From: Liolophura sinensis
Lineage: Eukaryota; Mollusca; Polyplacophora; Chitonida; Chitonidae
Assembly: GCF_032854445.1 (NCBI RefSeq)
Contig: NC_088307.1
Span: forward strand, 12,228,017-12,292,016
Length of the DNA: 64,000 nt
Direction: 5' to 3'
Shown here: one piece after another, positions 11,301-26,300 of the stretch
Layout of the letters: each line of letters starts with the position of its first letter
How positions within the stretch are numbered: position 1 is the first letter of the stretch
Program-made: the position numbers and the translations under genes
The notes under the pieces: generated by a model
What the model was told of the DNA's origin: nothing
Seen by the model: only the letters and a program-made list of their open reading frames with translations
Databases searched by the model: none

Positions 11301-14300
11301 AAGATAAACCCTGACGGAACATATACCGACAGCTTTGCTCTAGGGGAAGGAGCCAGTGCTTACAGTGCTTATAATCCCGGTTTGAACTCTGACCCATTGT
11401 TGTCACATGACACCCACTCATATAGCCAGTCAACGCTCACAGATTCAAAGGCTTTACGAGAAACAGAAATACGTTTTTTGAACAACCAGCGATACAATCC
11501 TCAGACATTTGAGAGCCGTCCTGATGCGTATGACGTTCGATGGAACAAAATCTCCTCCAGACTGACACATGTGGATGTCAATGTCCCAGGTGCCACAAAC
11601 TATCGCTCCACGGCGCGTCAAGCTCTGAACGGAGCGGCCAGTGTACCAGGAGGCGCTGTAGGCCGTGACAGGGGAGGCCACTCTGACATTCAAAAACATG
11701 ATGGATACTCATCGACGACCAGTGAAGGCAGCGAAAGTGGGAATGGGAAAGGAATCAAAAAACATCTCAAGGACTTTGATAGAGACACAGGTAAGAAAGG
11801 CCTTTCAAATGTACATGTACACAAGAAGTTTTTATACTTGTGCATGTACCTCAGGGTTAGTTTAGGTGGTCTTAACTTTTTATGTCCTAACTGAGTCCCA
11901 TGTGCAGTACGCACATGCACTTTAATCTGTGGCTTAGATGTAGTTTTGGTGATCGTATGTTTTTATGCCCTAACTGATTCCCATGTGCAGTACGCACATG
12001 CACTTTAATCTGTGGCTTAGATGTAGTTTGGGGGCCTTTGTGGCTCAGTCAGTTAGCGCGCTAGCGTGGCGTAATGACCCAAAAGCCTCTCACCAATGCA
12101 GTCGATGTGAGTTCAAGTCCAGCTCATGCTGGCTTCCTCTCCGGCCGTAAGTGGGAAGGTCTTCCAGCAACCTACGGATGGTCGTGGGTTTCCCCCGGGC
12201 TGTGCCCGGTTTCCTCCCATCATAATGCTGGCCGCTGCCGTATAAGTGAAATATTCTTGAGTACGGCGTAAAACACCAATCAAATAAATAAATAAATAAA
12301 TGGATGTAGTTTTGGTGATCCTAAGTTTTTATGCCCTGAGTCCCCATGTGCAGTACACACAGAAAGACAGAGCTAGAAATATCAACCAGTTTGACCCCTC
12401 AACCATGCAATGGCAAATTAAAACCTACATGTGTACGTGTAAGGTATGACCTAGTCATGCTACAGTGGATAACATGACAGTTACATATACATTTACATGT
12501 AAGCATGTACATGTAATGTATAGGTGTCTAGTCATTGTCAAAGGATGATGTTGAAAACACCATCCTTGGAACAATACTGGTATTAATCAACCATGTTTAA
12601 AACAGTAAAATGGAACTTACAGTACTATTTTTAGTCAACCATTTATATTTAATCCACAAATAATTAACATACATGAATACATGTTTATGTAGGTATTTTA
12701 TATCTATACATATTGTGAGGGCATTATCCTGTGTCCAGTTTTATGCATATATACTGGTACGTTCGGGCAGATGTAACACATGTATACCTGTCTGTGTGAA
12801 TTACGATGACATTATATATATATATAAATGACATGACTTCTAACGAAAAAACAAACCCAGTACGTACATGTATCGATATGGAATCATATTAAACTTTTCC
12901 TTTGGTGGTAATTTTTTTTTCTTTTGTTTTTGTATATTGGAATTTATTTTAATAACCTATTCTGACATAAATTTTGCAGTTCTTTATTAAGTTCCATTTA
13001 AAATCACTCTGACAGGATAAATACACATACAGTACAGTATGTACTCAATGGAATGATATATTTATTTTTCTTGTATGTTGTAGAACTAACTTTATATTAT
13101 TTGTTTTCCGGAAAAATAAATTGCAAAACATTTCAGGACAGAAGGTTCTGTCCTTTTCATTTTAAGATGTTTAAAACATATTTAAACATTGTATAGCTCC
13201 TTGATATTGCAATTGTTAATGAATATTTCTGTTTACCAATAGTCTAGGTAAACTGTATTAAATTTCATCTGAAAAAGTTTATTTTAGATGTAAATAAATG
13301 TCACAAAATATTACACATGCTTAGATATGAATTTTTCGAGCTGACTATCATACGAGTATTACTTTCCGAATAAACCTCAAACATTTTCCTAAAGATGAAT
13401 AAAACACTTACATTTTAGTTCCTACATTTTGTATCATTTAAATTGTAGTGTACCTGTGCCCTACATATATAAATTTACCTGTCAACACGATCAAATATAA
13501 TTCCATATCTACATACAGGTTGTGAATATACGTTGTGTAAATTCTTTGACTTGTCGATTTTTCTGGATTGAATGTCATTAGATATCTATTGAATGAGATT
13601 TTGTTTGTGAACCATCGGTATTGAGCAGGTCAATTGCTTATGTTCTCACCTCACTAAACCAGGGTTTAATTCCTGCCCCTGTGGGTTGGGTGTCCTCAAA
13701 TTAGGCTCGTATTTTACCAGAGACACTGTCAAGCTGTCAGAAGTTACCCAGGCACTGGGCAAGGTGAGCCAGAGATTCTTGGCCTGTGGCCAGGATCGAG
13801 TTTTGACATGTGATTAAGTACATGTACATGACCTGTTTCTGGTGTCCCATGTGAACCCTGGTTCTAACAAGCACACTTCCATGTTACTTACAGATTACAT
13901 GTGTACACCATACATGTATCAGGCCTAATACATGTACATGTGTATCCCTACATGTACATGTATATCCCTACATGTACATGTATATCCCTACATGTACATG
14001 TATATCCCTACATGTACATGGGTGTTTTGGTGTTATTCAGCACATGTAACCTATTCTGCACAAGTACATGTACAATGTATGTACATTTGTACCTATACAA
14101 TGCATAAAAATGTAGATGCACATGAAAATTATCGAGTATGCAGGGATAGAAAGTAGGAGTAAAGCCTGCAAGACAATCCCTAAAATTTACCAAACATTTT
14201 TACAACTCACAGCTCAGTTGGTTAGCGCGCTAGCGCAGCGTAATAACCCAGGAGTCTCTCACCAATGCGGTCGCTGTGAGTTCAAGTCCAGCTCATGCTG

Positions 14301-17300
14301 ACTTCCTCTCCAGCCGTAAGTGGGAAGATCTGTCAGCAACCTGTGGATGGTCGTGGGTTTCCCCCGGGCTATGCCCGGTTTCCTCTTATCATAATGCTGA
14401 CTGCCGTCTTATAAGTGAAATATTCTTGAGTATGCGTAAAACACCAATCAAATAAATAAATACAACTCACAGAACAAAATTTCTTCCCACTGAACTGTTG
14501 GCCGATGCACTGTGTACTTAGTTTTAAAAAGAATCTGTTTTAATTACTGACCAGGGGGGGTATTTGTGGTCACTGTAATGTTCGCACACTATGCAATAGA
14601 TCACTTTGAATCATCCTTAAATTATTGCCGCGTAGCTGACATTGTTGTTGGATTAGCTTCATTGCTTGGGTCGGTCCATTAGTCAATTGCTTGGAAAACC
14701 CGAATTTAAGTAGCCTGGTCATTTTGAGTGGTCAATGTTTTTCATTTCGTTTCCACTGACTACCATATTCCTAGAGTTTCACTCCTTTCCCCATGAACTT
14801 CACGTCATGATATGTGCCTTGCATCTCGTTCCTCAGGGAAAATCCACAGGTACAGAGTAATCTGTTTTCGTAACAAGCACATCTAAAGTCTCGTAAGGGA
14901 AGCCTGGTACATTTTATAGAGACGCTATTTTCTGATGAAGCGATAATTTTATTCAATTCATATATATTCAACCGAACACTTGTCTGTGCTGCATATAAAT
15001 GTGGACAGACAAGACAATTTTTTTGCCGGGCATGTCCAACAAGTCACTGGTAATTTTGAACCCTGGTATAGCAAATAAAAGAACAATCCCACACCGTATA
15101 TATCAAATATATATATCGGGCGGGCATAAAAAAATGGGCCCTACTTTGACACTCAGTATCTCCAAAACCTATTTATGTCAGCTTGCAAAAATTTATACAC
15201 TCAAAAGCAGTTATGTTCTTAGTATACAGACCAGATTTCAGTTTCATCCTTTAAGATTTCTGTTCATGGGACCAATATCAAAATAGAGTCAAAAACACAT
15301 GTTCCGGACATTTCAAAATGATGTTCTACCTTGTTTTACTTGAAAGGGGATCAGTTCCTTGTGTGCCACAGAGAAACTGTCTTGATTCGGCAAAACTTGT
15401 GCCTATCTGGCAGAAGGGTTTCTCTGACACTAGAGCCAGACAATTTTTCCAGACGACAACTGATTGACGTGTGTCTCACAGGTGCAGCGTGCGCTGTACT
15501 CATGACACCCGACAGGTGATGCGATGTGGGTCACCGGAACGTGCGTTTTTGAGGCTATGTTTTCATTTTAACCCTGTGTACAGACTGCTAAAACTATGAC
15601 CTTGAAAATTATGAAGCTTGCATCTTTGAAAAGGTTGAAGATTACGGTACATGTGTATATGCGCTGTAATTCTTCATCCTTTTCGCATGTTTGGAAGGTG
15701 TTTTTTTCCAGCATATGCTGGATTCATTATTCTGTGTAGACTCCTATAATTATGTGTTTTTGTGAAGCCCTGTAATTTGCCAGTCCAGCTAATGTAGTTT
15801 TATCTATAAAGTCAAATTAAAAATGTGAATAAATTGCACTGAAGTTGCTCTTTCTCAGTGTAAAGGAACTAGGGTTGTTGAGGAACTAGTGTCCTAACAT
15901 ATGAGAACATCAAGTGCGGGTAACAACACAGGCCTCATTGATCTGAGGGTCAAGTCACACATAAGACTTTAAAAGAGGAAGTTGCAGCTTCTTCACTTGG
16001 TGTTCAAAATCTGATAGTGCAACGACTGATTGGCCCGTATCAGTATAATGGCTGGCGCGGGGTGGCTTTCTTGCCTTCAGTAAGGCGTCTCAGTGAAGCA
16101 GCACTAGATAAAAGAGCGGTGGAAATCCGTCCTGCAACAAGGAGGCACATTACATGCATTGAAAGGATTCCTTTGTCGTCATATGACTGAAAAATTGTTA
16201 AGTACGACATTAAATCCCAAGCACTCACTCACTCATTGATCTGATCCTCAAAGTGTACACAGTTTTACACTCCACCCGAGTCCATTAAGCCGTCTTTAAC
16301 AGGTTTAATAGCTCGGTGCTGAGATAAAAGGTTTGTATGTTAAAGTAAGATTTGTTTAAGCAGCTTCTAATAGCCAATGTGTGCGTGTCTTGTTAATGGT
16401 TTCTCTTCAGGTGCCAAATAAGTCACTCTATGTTCATCCATTGTACTTTTCCTGTGTTGACACACAACCTTTCATAAGCTTAATACATACTCAAACATAA
16501 ATGCACACCTTCACTTGAAAATCTGCAGGATCTTGGCAATTTATCTATGCACATGACCCATAGACACAAAAGAGATTGTGCGTGGGAGGTCTTTCACCAA
16601 CCTTCAGATGGTCATAGGTTTCCCGTGGGCTCGACCCGGTTCCCTCCCAACATAATGCTGGCTGCCATTGTATAAGTGAAATATTGCTGAGTATGGCGTA
16701 TTGAAAACACCAGTCAAATAAATAAATAAATATAAAAATCGTGTGCCCGAGTTATGTAAGGAAAGCAAAACCAGTGACAAATTCCCCTGGGGGTACACGT
16801 ATATGTAAAGGTGAAATGAACCTTTTGACTGTTAATCCTTTCCAACCAAGTCCAACCAAGAAAGTATGCATTTAACATTTAAGATAGACGCAGTCAAAAA
16901 TTGCTTTGTATACCTGTAAATGTAAGAACAAAATCTATAAAATCCCGTAAAAATGAAAATAGATTTTAAAATTCCAACAGAGTTTTTTCCATGTTAAATA
17001 CATTTCCAAACAAACCTCAGGAGACCTTTGTAAGATCATTGATCAAAATCATGCAAAATGTGTAACATTAACTAACATTGTCATTGGTAATATATCTGAT
17101 CATTTATGGTTTCGAGCTCAAGTTTTGCATGTAAAGCACACTATAAATGTATTGAGGCGGATGTTCCATTGTGGATATACTCTGTGGGTGTATCAGTCAC
17201 GGTAAATCAGAAAATTCACAACCTGCAATGTACATACTCTAATTCCTCAACCTTTTCATATTTGAAACAGCAAATTGGGCAAGTTATGAATCTCTTTAAT

Positions 17301-20300
17301 TTGATTTAGGAGACAAAACTGTACTGTTTGGATTGACAAATTTCAGGGCTTCATGAAAAGTATAATTTCATCAGTATACACAGTAATGCCCTCAGAATTT
17401 GCTTGAATAAACACCTTGTAAACATGCGAAAAGGTTGAAGAATTACGGTAGTGTCCAGTTGATTAGAATCAGTGCTAAAGGATAAAATTGGCCAATCAGA
17501 TAAATAAATAAATAAATAATATATGCAGTACATGTATGACTCAAAAAGTACTGCATATATTATTTATTTATTTATTTATTTGATTGGCCAATTTTATGCC
17601 TTACTCAAGAATATTTCACTTATGCGACAGTGGCCAGCTTTATGGTGGGAGGAAACCGGGCAGAGCCAGGGGGAAACTCGTCCGCAGGTGGCTGCATATA
17701 TTAAGCTCAGGATTTGCATACATGTACACGTACATGTATAGAACTTTAACATGAGGGAGCTGTTCCATTGTAGATTTATGCCCTGCATTTGTGTTAATTT
17801 CTATAAATTGCAAATGTCATGACCTTCACAATTTTATTAAAAGGTTTACTTGTATTACATGTACATAATGCATAGAGCTGAAAATTTAGCTGTGTTTCAT
17901 ACATGTACATGTACCTTGTGAGCTCGTTGATGATGTTGACCCGTAACCTTGTTACCAAATTTATGTTTGCTGTCTGATTTTAATGCAGATACATGTGTGT
18001 CCGATAAAACTGTTACAAATATTCTCATTGTGATTTTACTGATTATTGCTCATTAATTTCTTTAACAATGCTTTATCATTAATGCTGTTTATATTCCAGC
18101 CATTATGGATGTAGTTTTGTCTCTAAAATCAGTCATGTGGCATATATATCAATAATGATAAATGTGGATGCATGGTGTCCCCACTCACACTCCTTGGTAT
18201 ATGACTGAAAATATTGCTAGTTGATGTTTACATGTTGATTCCTTGGATTGAAACTGGTAAGATCATCTCTGTGTTTACATATATGCATGTTATGTGGGAC
18301 GTGGAGGTTCCTTTGCCTAAGCAACTTTGACTGTACAGTTTTTTTAAAAATTGCAGAACTTGCTTGAACAAATATTGTATAACATAGAACAGATAGCTTT
18401 TACCACTTTCTCCAAAGGGATTTTTTTTTTTTTTGGAAATTGTCAGGCAACTAATTGTATTTTCAAGCTTGCAAATTTTCGCAACATGTATTACATTAAA
18501 CTGTTACTACACATACAGTTTTTTAAAAAAGAAAATTGGTGTGTGTTGATGCTGTGATAAATAGACATGAGAACCTGCAACTGACATGGCTTTGCATGTT
18601 TTGATAGTATACACTGTTACATGTACCTGGTAAGGGCCTAGATTCACTCACTGACAGTAACTCTATACTCTATGTGTTCATTGTCTGTCCTAAGGTTAAC
18701 TTGGCATTCTTCCTAATGACAGGTGCACTGGCCAAATTGAAGGAGAAGATAAGACAGCAACGTCTGGCTACAGCTGCAGCATCGGCTAAAGGGGAGAAAG
18801 GTGGGTTTATACCAATGCATGAGACCACTTTGGTGGAGTAATGATTAGAGCATCTGCCTCGAAGTCGGGAGACGTTCGATTAAAGTACCGTTTCAAAAGT
18901 CTTTGGTCGGGTCATACCAAAGACTTTTAAACAGTACTTGTTGCTGCATGGTGTGGCGCTCAGCAGTGAGAGGTTAGTCTAACTTTAGAGCAAGGAAACA
19001 GGACTGGTTGGCCCGGTGTCAGTATATAATGTGACTGGGTGGGGTGTCATGTCTGGTGTCTTCTGCATGATGCTTGAGTGGCCTCAGCTTTGTGGTGTCA
19101 TGGACTATCTCAGCCACAAGAAAACACAATGCATGTACACACACTTGATGACTCCTCGTCACCATATGATTGAAAAAATTATTAAGTGTTGTTGTCATAT
19201 TTACACTTGCCTTGAACTGTAAGTGTAAAAGCTACATGCGAGAACATAAATCAAATGTACATGTACCTGTTAGCATGGCGTGGGCAGGCAGTTTTACCGG
19301 TGAAGCCTAAATATGTTTCTCATGTACACATGTATTTCTTTCTAAACTCAGTGGACCTACCATTCATGAAGGGATCTGTCCTAGGTCACTTTGATGTGGA
19401 ACATATGCATGTGGAACATACACTGTAGATGTTCTTGTGGCCTGTAACAATAGTCAAAGTTCACCAAGGAGGGTTTATGTTTAATTTGATGGTGTTTTTT
19501 TTTTGTCTGCCTGTTGGTTGTTCATGCGCCCATCTGTCAACAATGTAATTTGTAGAAAAAGCAATGTAGGGATTGGGCTGAAAGTTTGTGCACGTGTTGA
19601 CCTTAAGCTCAGAGAACCGATGAACTTTTCCTAACTGTCAATCAAGAACACACAATTGTTGCAAATAGATCAACAGGATGTCCCATACATTGATTACAAA
19701 GGTTCAGTCTTTCTGTGATGTCACAATTGATTTCACCGGGAATGGAATGAAAGTAACGTCACAAAAAGGGGTGGTGAGACATCGGATGTGATGGATTCAT
19801 CCATTAATCCATAACTGTAACAGTGGCTCATTTGGTTAGTGCGCCCGGAGGCCTCTCAACAATGCGGTCGCTGTGAGTTCAAATCCAGCTCCTGCTGGCT
19901 TCCTCTCCAGCCGTACGTGGGAAGGTCTGCCAGCAACCTGTATTGCTGGCCGCCGTCGTATAAGTGAAATATTCTTGAGTACGGCGTGAAACACCAATGA
20001 AATAAATGAACAAATAGCTGTAACAGTGTGGTGGTGGTGACCTGGACGAGGATCTGGAATAAGAATTATTACTAAACCTCTTTCTTCGCCAAACTCCAGA
20101 TGGAGCATGAATTTATATTTATTCATGTATTTATATTTATTCATGTATTTATATTTATTCATGTATTTATGTCTACAACATGTAATTGTGTCTAAACTTT
20201 AGTTTGCACTATCACGACTGTGGAGAATTTCTTCTGTACTTTAACAACCAGTTGTAAGTGTTAAAAATGTATCTTTTTAGTTTATGATTGGGTTCATTTA

Positions 20301-23300
20301 ATTTACCCAATAAGTTTGCATTTCACCCTTTCTCTTGGACAGATCCAGTAGCAAGGGAAGATAACCCACTAGAGGCTGAACCTCCACCACAGATAGGGGG
20401 AGTTGGCAGTGTGAATGACATCACTCATCGTCTCCATGGTAACAGTGATCCAGTGGAGGCTCTGGGTGCAATGCCGGTTTGGGAGAATGACCGTGTTTCT
20501 GCTGCCGTGGTGCGGAAAGTGGCTGCTGGTCCACCTCCACCTGTTTATAAGGGTAAGGGAGCAAACTCTGGTTTGATTAAAATTATTATATGTAGTATTA
20601 AGAATTCAATAAAAACAATATACTTTATGAATGACTAATTGGCCTGGTGTCAGTATAATGTGAATTGGTGGGGTGTCGTGTCTGGTGTCTTCAGCATGAT
20701 GCTTCATTGGTATTAACACACACACCTATGGCTCTTTGTCATATCACTGAAAAAAGTACCATGTTAAAGCCAAAGTATACATAAATGTACATACATAACA
20801 TTCATGGACACCACCATTATGTTTCACTCATATTCACAATTGTTCTGGCGGTTTAATTGGTTTAATTCTTAACAAGGTGTTATTTAAATCTTTTTTGCAG
20901 GGGGTCAGGTCACGGGTGAGTGGTTAAAATGCAGTCTTTTATTAATCACAAGGTCACAGTCCTGGCTTTGGACAGGAAATGCATGGATTTTTGTTCATTG
21001 GGCCCCGTTTTTTCATGGGGCCCCGTTGTTCATGGGCCTTGGTGATCCATCGATGACACTGGTGGACAATTCACTTTGTGCTTTCTGATATTTGTTTAAC
21101 TTGAAGACCACAAGTTATCTTCTACCAATGTGGTGTACATTAGCCCCGAAAGATTTCTTATACTGGCCTAGCGTCATTGGAGTCTCCACTCTAACAGTGT
21201 TAATTTCTTACTCAGTGAGATCAAGGCTGATTTTCGGATCAGTCCCGTGCAAATAAAAGACATCAACCTAATTAAAGACCTGCTTTCAGCACCCACTGCA
21301 TGCCATCATATGTGCCTAGTTGCTTTACAATAGATTCATTATAGCCATGAAAGCTTCCATGGCACACTCTCCTCGGCCAGTGCCGCCAGCTTCCCATAGC
21401 TCCACTATGAAGCTAGACATGCGATTATCTGCTCAAGATGGCATCAGTGGCCAGAGAGTGGAGGTGAATGTGGAAAGCAGGTCTTTAATTAGGTTGGTGT
21501 CTTTTATTAGGTTGGTGTCTTTTATTAGGTTGGTGTCTTTTATTAGGTTGGTGTCTTTTATTTGCATGAGACTTACTCGATAACATAGAAGGTTGGCCCT
21601 TTAAATTTGTTGAGTATGAAATTAACACTGTTAACGTCTGGACTTCAACAATGCTAGGCCAGTATAAGAAAAGGAGTTGGAATCTTTCGGGACTTTCTGT
21701 ATGTCACATGTGGGATAGTTCACCAGTATATTAGGCTTTCCAAATATTGGTAGTAGGTGGTTTACTTGGGGCATTCCACTTCTCTACACCGTATGTAAAC
21801 TGACCAAAAACTGACAAAATGAAAACTTTTTAGTATGCCATTATTCAAAACAATAGTCTGAGAAGTATGAAGTATTTATAATTGAATTTTAATATTGTCA
21901 TTTGTTCAGGTTTTAATGAAGCAGAATCATGGTACAAATTGGTGAAGAGATTGGAAGGATCACGAAAACCCAACCGGAAGAAACCACAAATACACATCCA
22001 GGAGAAACGCAAGGATGAAAACGGTGAGATTAGAATGTTTCATCTCAGGTTTATTTGTAAGTAATTTTAACACTGTAATTTAGTATTTAAATGGACACAG
22101 AATTGATTCTGATTGGCTGATGAGAGAGATGCATTGCCAGCACTGAATTTTAGGTTTGATACATTTATTCAAGCGTGACCAAGGCTGCAGGAGTTAACTC
22201 AGGAAACCCTTTCTCAACTGTCAAGCAATCAGCGTTGATTCTGTATCCCTTTAAGGCATTAATTTCACATTCCTTAATATAGTAAACCATTTTTAACCCA
22301 AATTAGCCAAAGTGTGCCCAAATCTGAAAGCTCTTATTTGGCCCTCATATGATTTATTTATTTATTTATTTGATTGGTGTTTTACGCCGTACTCAAGAAT
22401 ATTTCACTTATACGACGGCGGCCAGTATTATGGTGGGCCCTCATATGTATTGCAGAATATTTAATACTGTTGTAAATGTATTATAGAACGCTAGTGTTGT
22501 GCATGTAAGTGTACTGTACAGGGTTTTCATTTAGAATTGGAAAAGGGGGTCTGAGCTCAAAAGTAGGCCGCTGAATTAAAAGTAGTTATGTCACAATTAC
22601 TGTTGATTTAAATTGTAAGAATATTAAAAAGTACACGGCTACATTAGCATATGGGGGCCTTGGTGGCTCAGTTGGTTAGCGCGCTAGCGCAGCGTAATGA
22701 CCCAGGAGTCTCTCACCAATGCAGTCGCTGTGAGTTCAAGTCCAGCTCATGCTGGCTTCCTCTCCGGCCGTATGTGGGAAGGTCTGCCAGCAACCTATAG
22801 AAGGTTGTGGGTTTCCCCGCGGGCTCTGCCCGGTTTCCACCCACCATAATGCTGGCTGCCGTCGTATGAGTGAAATATTCTTGAGTACGGCGTAAAACAC
22901 CAATCAAATAAATAAATAAATAAATAAATACATTAGCAAATGTATTGCGGAAGGCCAGTCTTGTATATATGTATATATATATACAATTATGTATTGCAGA
23001 TGAATTTCGCGAACCCAAGCATCCAGACAAACCACGGAGACGAGTAGTAGCTCACAGAGACAAGCCTTCCAAACCCAAGCCTAGAGGTATCTGGAGAAAA
23101 TTGCAACACTAAAAACACAGTGCACATGTAAAATCATCAATTTGTGTGTAAAATTTAGCCCAAGAAAGTGAATTTTTAAAGGCTAAAACATGTAATAAGG
23201 TATCACATTTGGTGCTGAAATATACATTTCCCCTGCAGGATGCACCCTTCCTTCCAAACAAATCTAAAAGCACTTTTACATGCAGTGTGCAAGTTAGCCA

Positions 23301-26300
23301 TGGGCTAAAATTTGAGGTCATTTGTGGTAAGCAAAAACATCAAACTTCACATCTACATGTAACCCCCAAAAGAAGAGAGCCTTCTCGCTAGCTAGTAGAG
23401 GTGATTTATTTATTTTTGGGTTTACAGAATCGGTAAAATGTTAGCTTGATGAAGTGTGCAAGGATTCCAGCATAAGAATATCAAGGAAGTCTAAAAAAGT
23501 TGGTTTGTCCAAAATTCAGAATTCGACAGAAAAACATGTTCGCTGTGAAAAGTTAGAAGTGCTGGTTTCAATGTACATACATTGTAAATACTCAAATGTA
23601 ACACTGTTTTTATGTTTATTTCTTTATTTGATTGGTCATACGCCATGCTCAAGAAAATTTCACTTATACTGTGGTGGCCAGAATTATGGTGGGAGGAAAC
23701 CCGGCAGAACCCGGGGGAAACCCACGAACATCTGTAGGTTGCTGGTAGACCTTGCCACGTTTTGTAACCATGTATTATGGGAAGTGTCACCACAGAGTAT
23801 CCAATGAGTGTGGAAAGAAAAGTAGGGTCAGGGATTGCAATTTGTTAACAGTCATTCCTCAACCCTTTCGCAGAGGGAAGAATAGTTTTCAGTGTAATTT
23901 ATGAAGCTTTTACAAAAGTGTAAATGTTTTAACTCTACATGGCCTACACAGCTTTGCCCTCAGAATATGCTTGAATATAGAAGGTCTTGCAAATAGGCCT
24001 GTGGGAGCCTCTGTGGCCGAGGTGGCTAACAGAGGTGTTTTAAAGCGGAGTCAAGAGGCAGAGCCCGGGGTAAACACTATGACCATTTGTAGGCGGTTGG
24101 CAGACTTTCCCACACATAAGGGAAAGCCAGCATAAGCTGGACTTGAACACACGGCAACCGCATTGGTGAGAGACTCCCTGAGTCATTGCTCCCTCTACTG
24201 GCAAGCTAACCACCTTGGAAATGGTGGTGCTCCCTTTTTAAGTCAATGACTAGGGAAGGATGGGTGCCAAAAAATGTGATCAACCAACGATCAACAAATC
24301 AACAGATAGAGCAAGTTCTATGCTTATAGCAGCTAAAACGAAAAAAGTTCATCAGTTAGATTGGCCAGTTGAAGAAGGTTTTGAAGGAGGTTTTTCGTTG
24401 CCATTCTGATAAATCTTCAGATGCTTAATTCCAGCCTGATTTGGAGTATATTTCGATCAAGCCTAGAATGCATGGGATTAATTTCGTTGTTTGTAATTTA
24501 ATACAACTTATTCTTACGTATGTCTCAAGAAAAGAAATTGTCTTTGGCAGATGTGATAACAACCAGTTCGTGGAGATCTGGGCAGCAAGTTATTCTCCAG
24601 ACTCTGGGACCTCGCAAATCTTCACGGCCCAGCAAATCTGCGGGAGCGAAATCCTCTTCTGACACAGGTACAGTACAAGTCACATCACTTCAAAATATTT
24701 TTTTGAGTCAGATTTGCCTCTGAAAATTTTGGTAATTTGGGGATCTACGACAGATAACACAATTACATGAATTAAAGATATTTTGTTACTAGTATTTGTC
24801 GTACTGTTCGTATGGCAAATTATGGCATAAAAGATTTTGGGAGCATTCTCTTGTAGCCTGTATTTTATAGCTCTGTTCTCCGACTCATAAGTTTTCTTTG
24901 CCAGCAGATGTGGAAACAAAGGTTAATGAGAAGGAGACAAACTCACAACGACCTGAAACACTAGGGGGCGCTGAACAGCGGAAGGACGATGTCTCTAAGA
25001 TTCTGTCTGAGGAGGCCAGGAAGGTTCTGACTGACCTACACATAGGTCAGGAGGGTAAGAGAACCCCCTTGGGCACTCTTTGTGGTAAAGAGGAAAGAAA
25101 TGTGCGATATTGTATTAAGTAGTGTCCAGGCACCTGTTCCTTCTACATGTTATGGAATACATTTCACAAAATTGATGTGGATGATCTTAATTTTTTCAGG
25201 CTCTCAAATAGCGAAGATATGAAGTTCAGTTTAAGTTAATAAGACACATTTTCAGAGCACATGCCTTAGCAGTTTTTGAACTCACCACAGTCATGCCGCT
25301 TGAACATGGCTGACCTAGAGGTCATGACCTTTGTCAGTCTCTGCCGAATATAAATGCTCCCAGATATAAGGTAAAGAGTTGGGGGATAATCTCCCATGAG
25401 TGACGTTATGTTAGCTGCATCGATAACATGACTTGAGACAACCAGCAGTAGAGTAGAATCTGAAAAATGCGTTTTTTGTGACTTTGTGTGAATGTCATAA
25501 CTCAGTTTTTGATAGGCCACACGAAGGACAAGTTACTTAATTTGTGGGAATAATGGGTTCATGCAGATATACTTGTAAGCTTGGAAAGTTTGCCGTAAAG
25601 CCAACTCCATTGTGGTGCTTCTGTAATTTTCGCAAATTTATTACTTGAATGAGAATTACTCCACTCCACAACTTTAAAGTGAGTGTGGAGACTGCTGTGG
25701 CCGAGGGGGTAATTAGCATCCCAGCATGATGCAAAAACCCAGGAACCTCCTACCAATGAGGTTGCTGTGAGTTCAAGTCCAGCTCATGTTGGCTTCCTCT
25801 CTGGCCATACATGGGAAGGTCTGCCAGCAGCCTGTGGATGGTTGTGGGTTTCCCCCAAGCTCTGCCCGGTTTCCTCCCACCATAATGCTGGTTGTCATGG
25901 TATAAGTGAAATATTCTTGAGTACAGCGTAAAAAAACATCTATTCAAAGAAATGAATAAAACAATAAATGAAGGGAGTGTATTGTGTGAGTATATGCTGT
26001 GAGGAATACTTTGTAACGAGTTACATCCACGAGTATGAAATTTATGTACAAGTAATTGTGTATTTGTTGTCAGATGGCGGTATAATGCACGGGGCAAAGA
26101 AGGATGGGGAATCGGACAAGCCCAAGAAACCTGCTGTCAAGAGGAAAGCTCCTAAACCTCAAGGTTTGTGTTTGAGTTGTGCAGAATTTAGTTAATATTG
26201 AGATACAAATATTAATACAATTAGTAAACAAGAGGTAAAGGCATCTCATTGCAGATTCAAATGTTTACATTGAATTTCACTCCTCGTGAATGGATCTTTG

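Noticed and set aside
11454-11699. Reverse-strand open frame over exon e4
   Set aside because: Shadow of the coding strand; e4 has homology and splice sites on the + strand.
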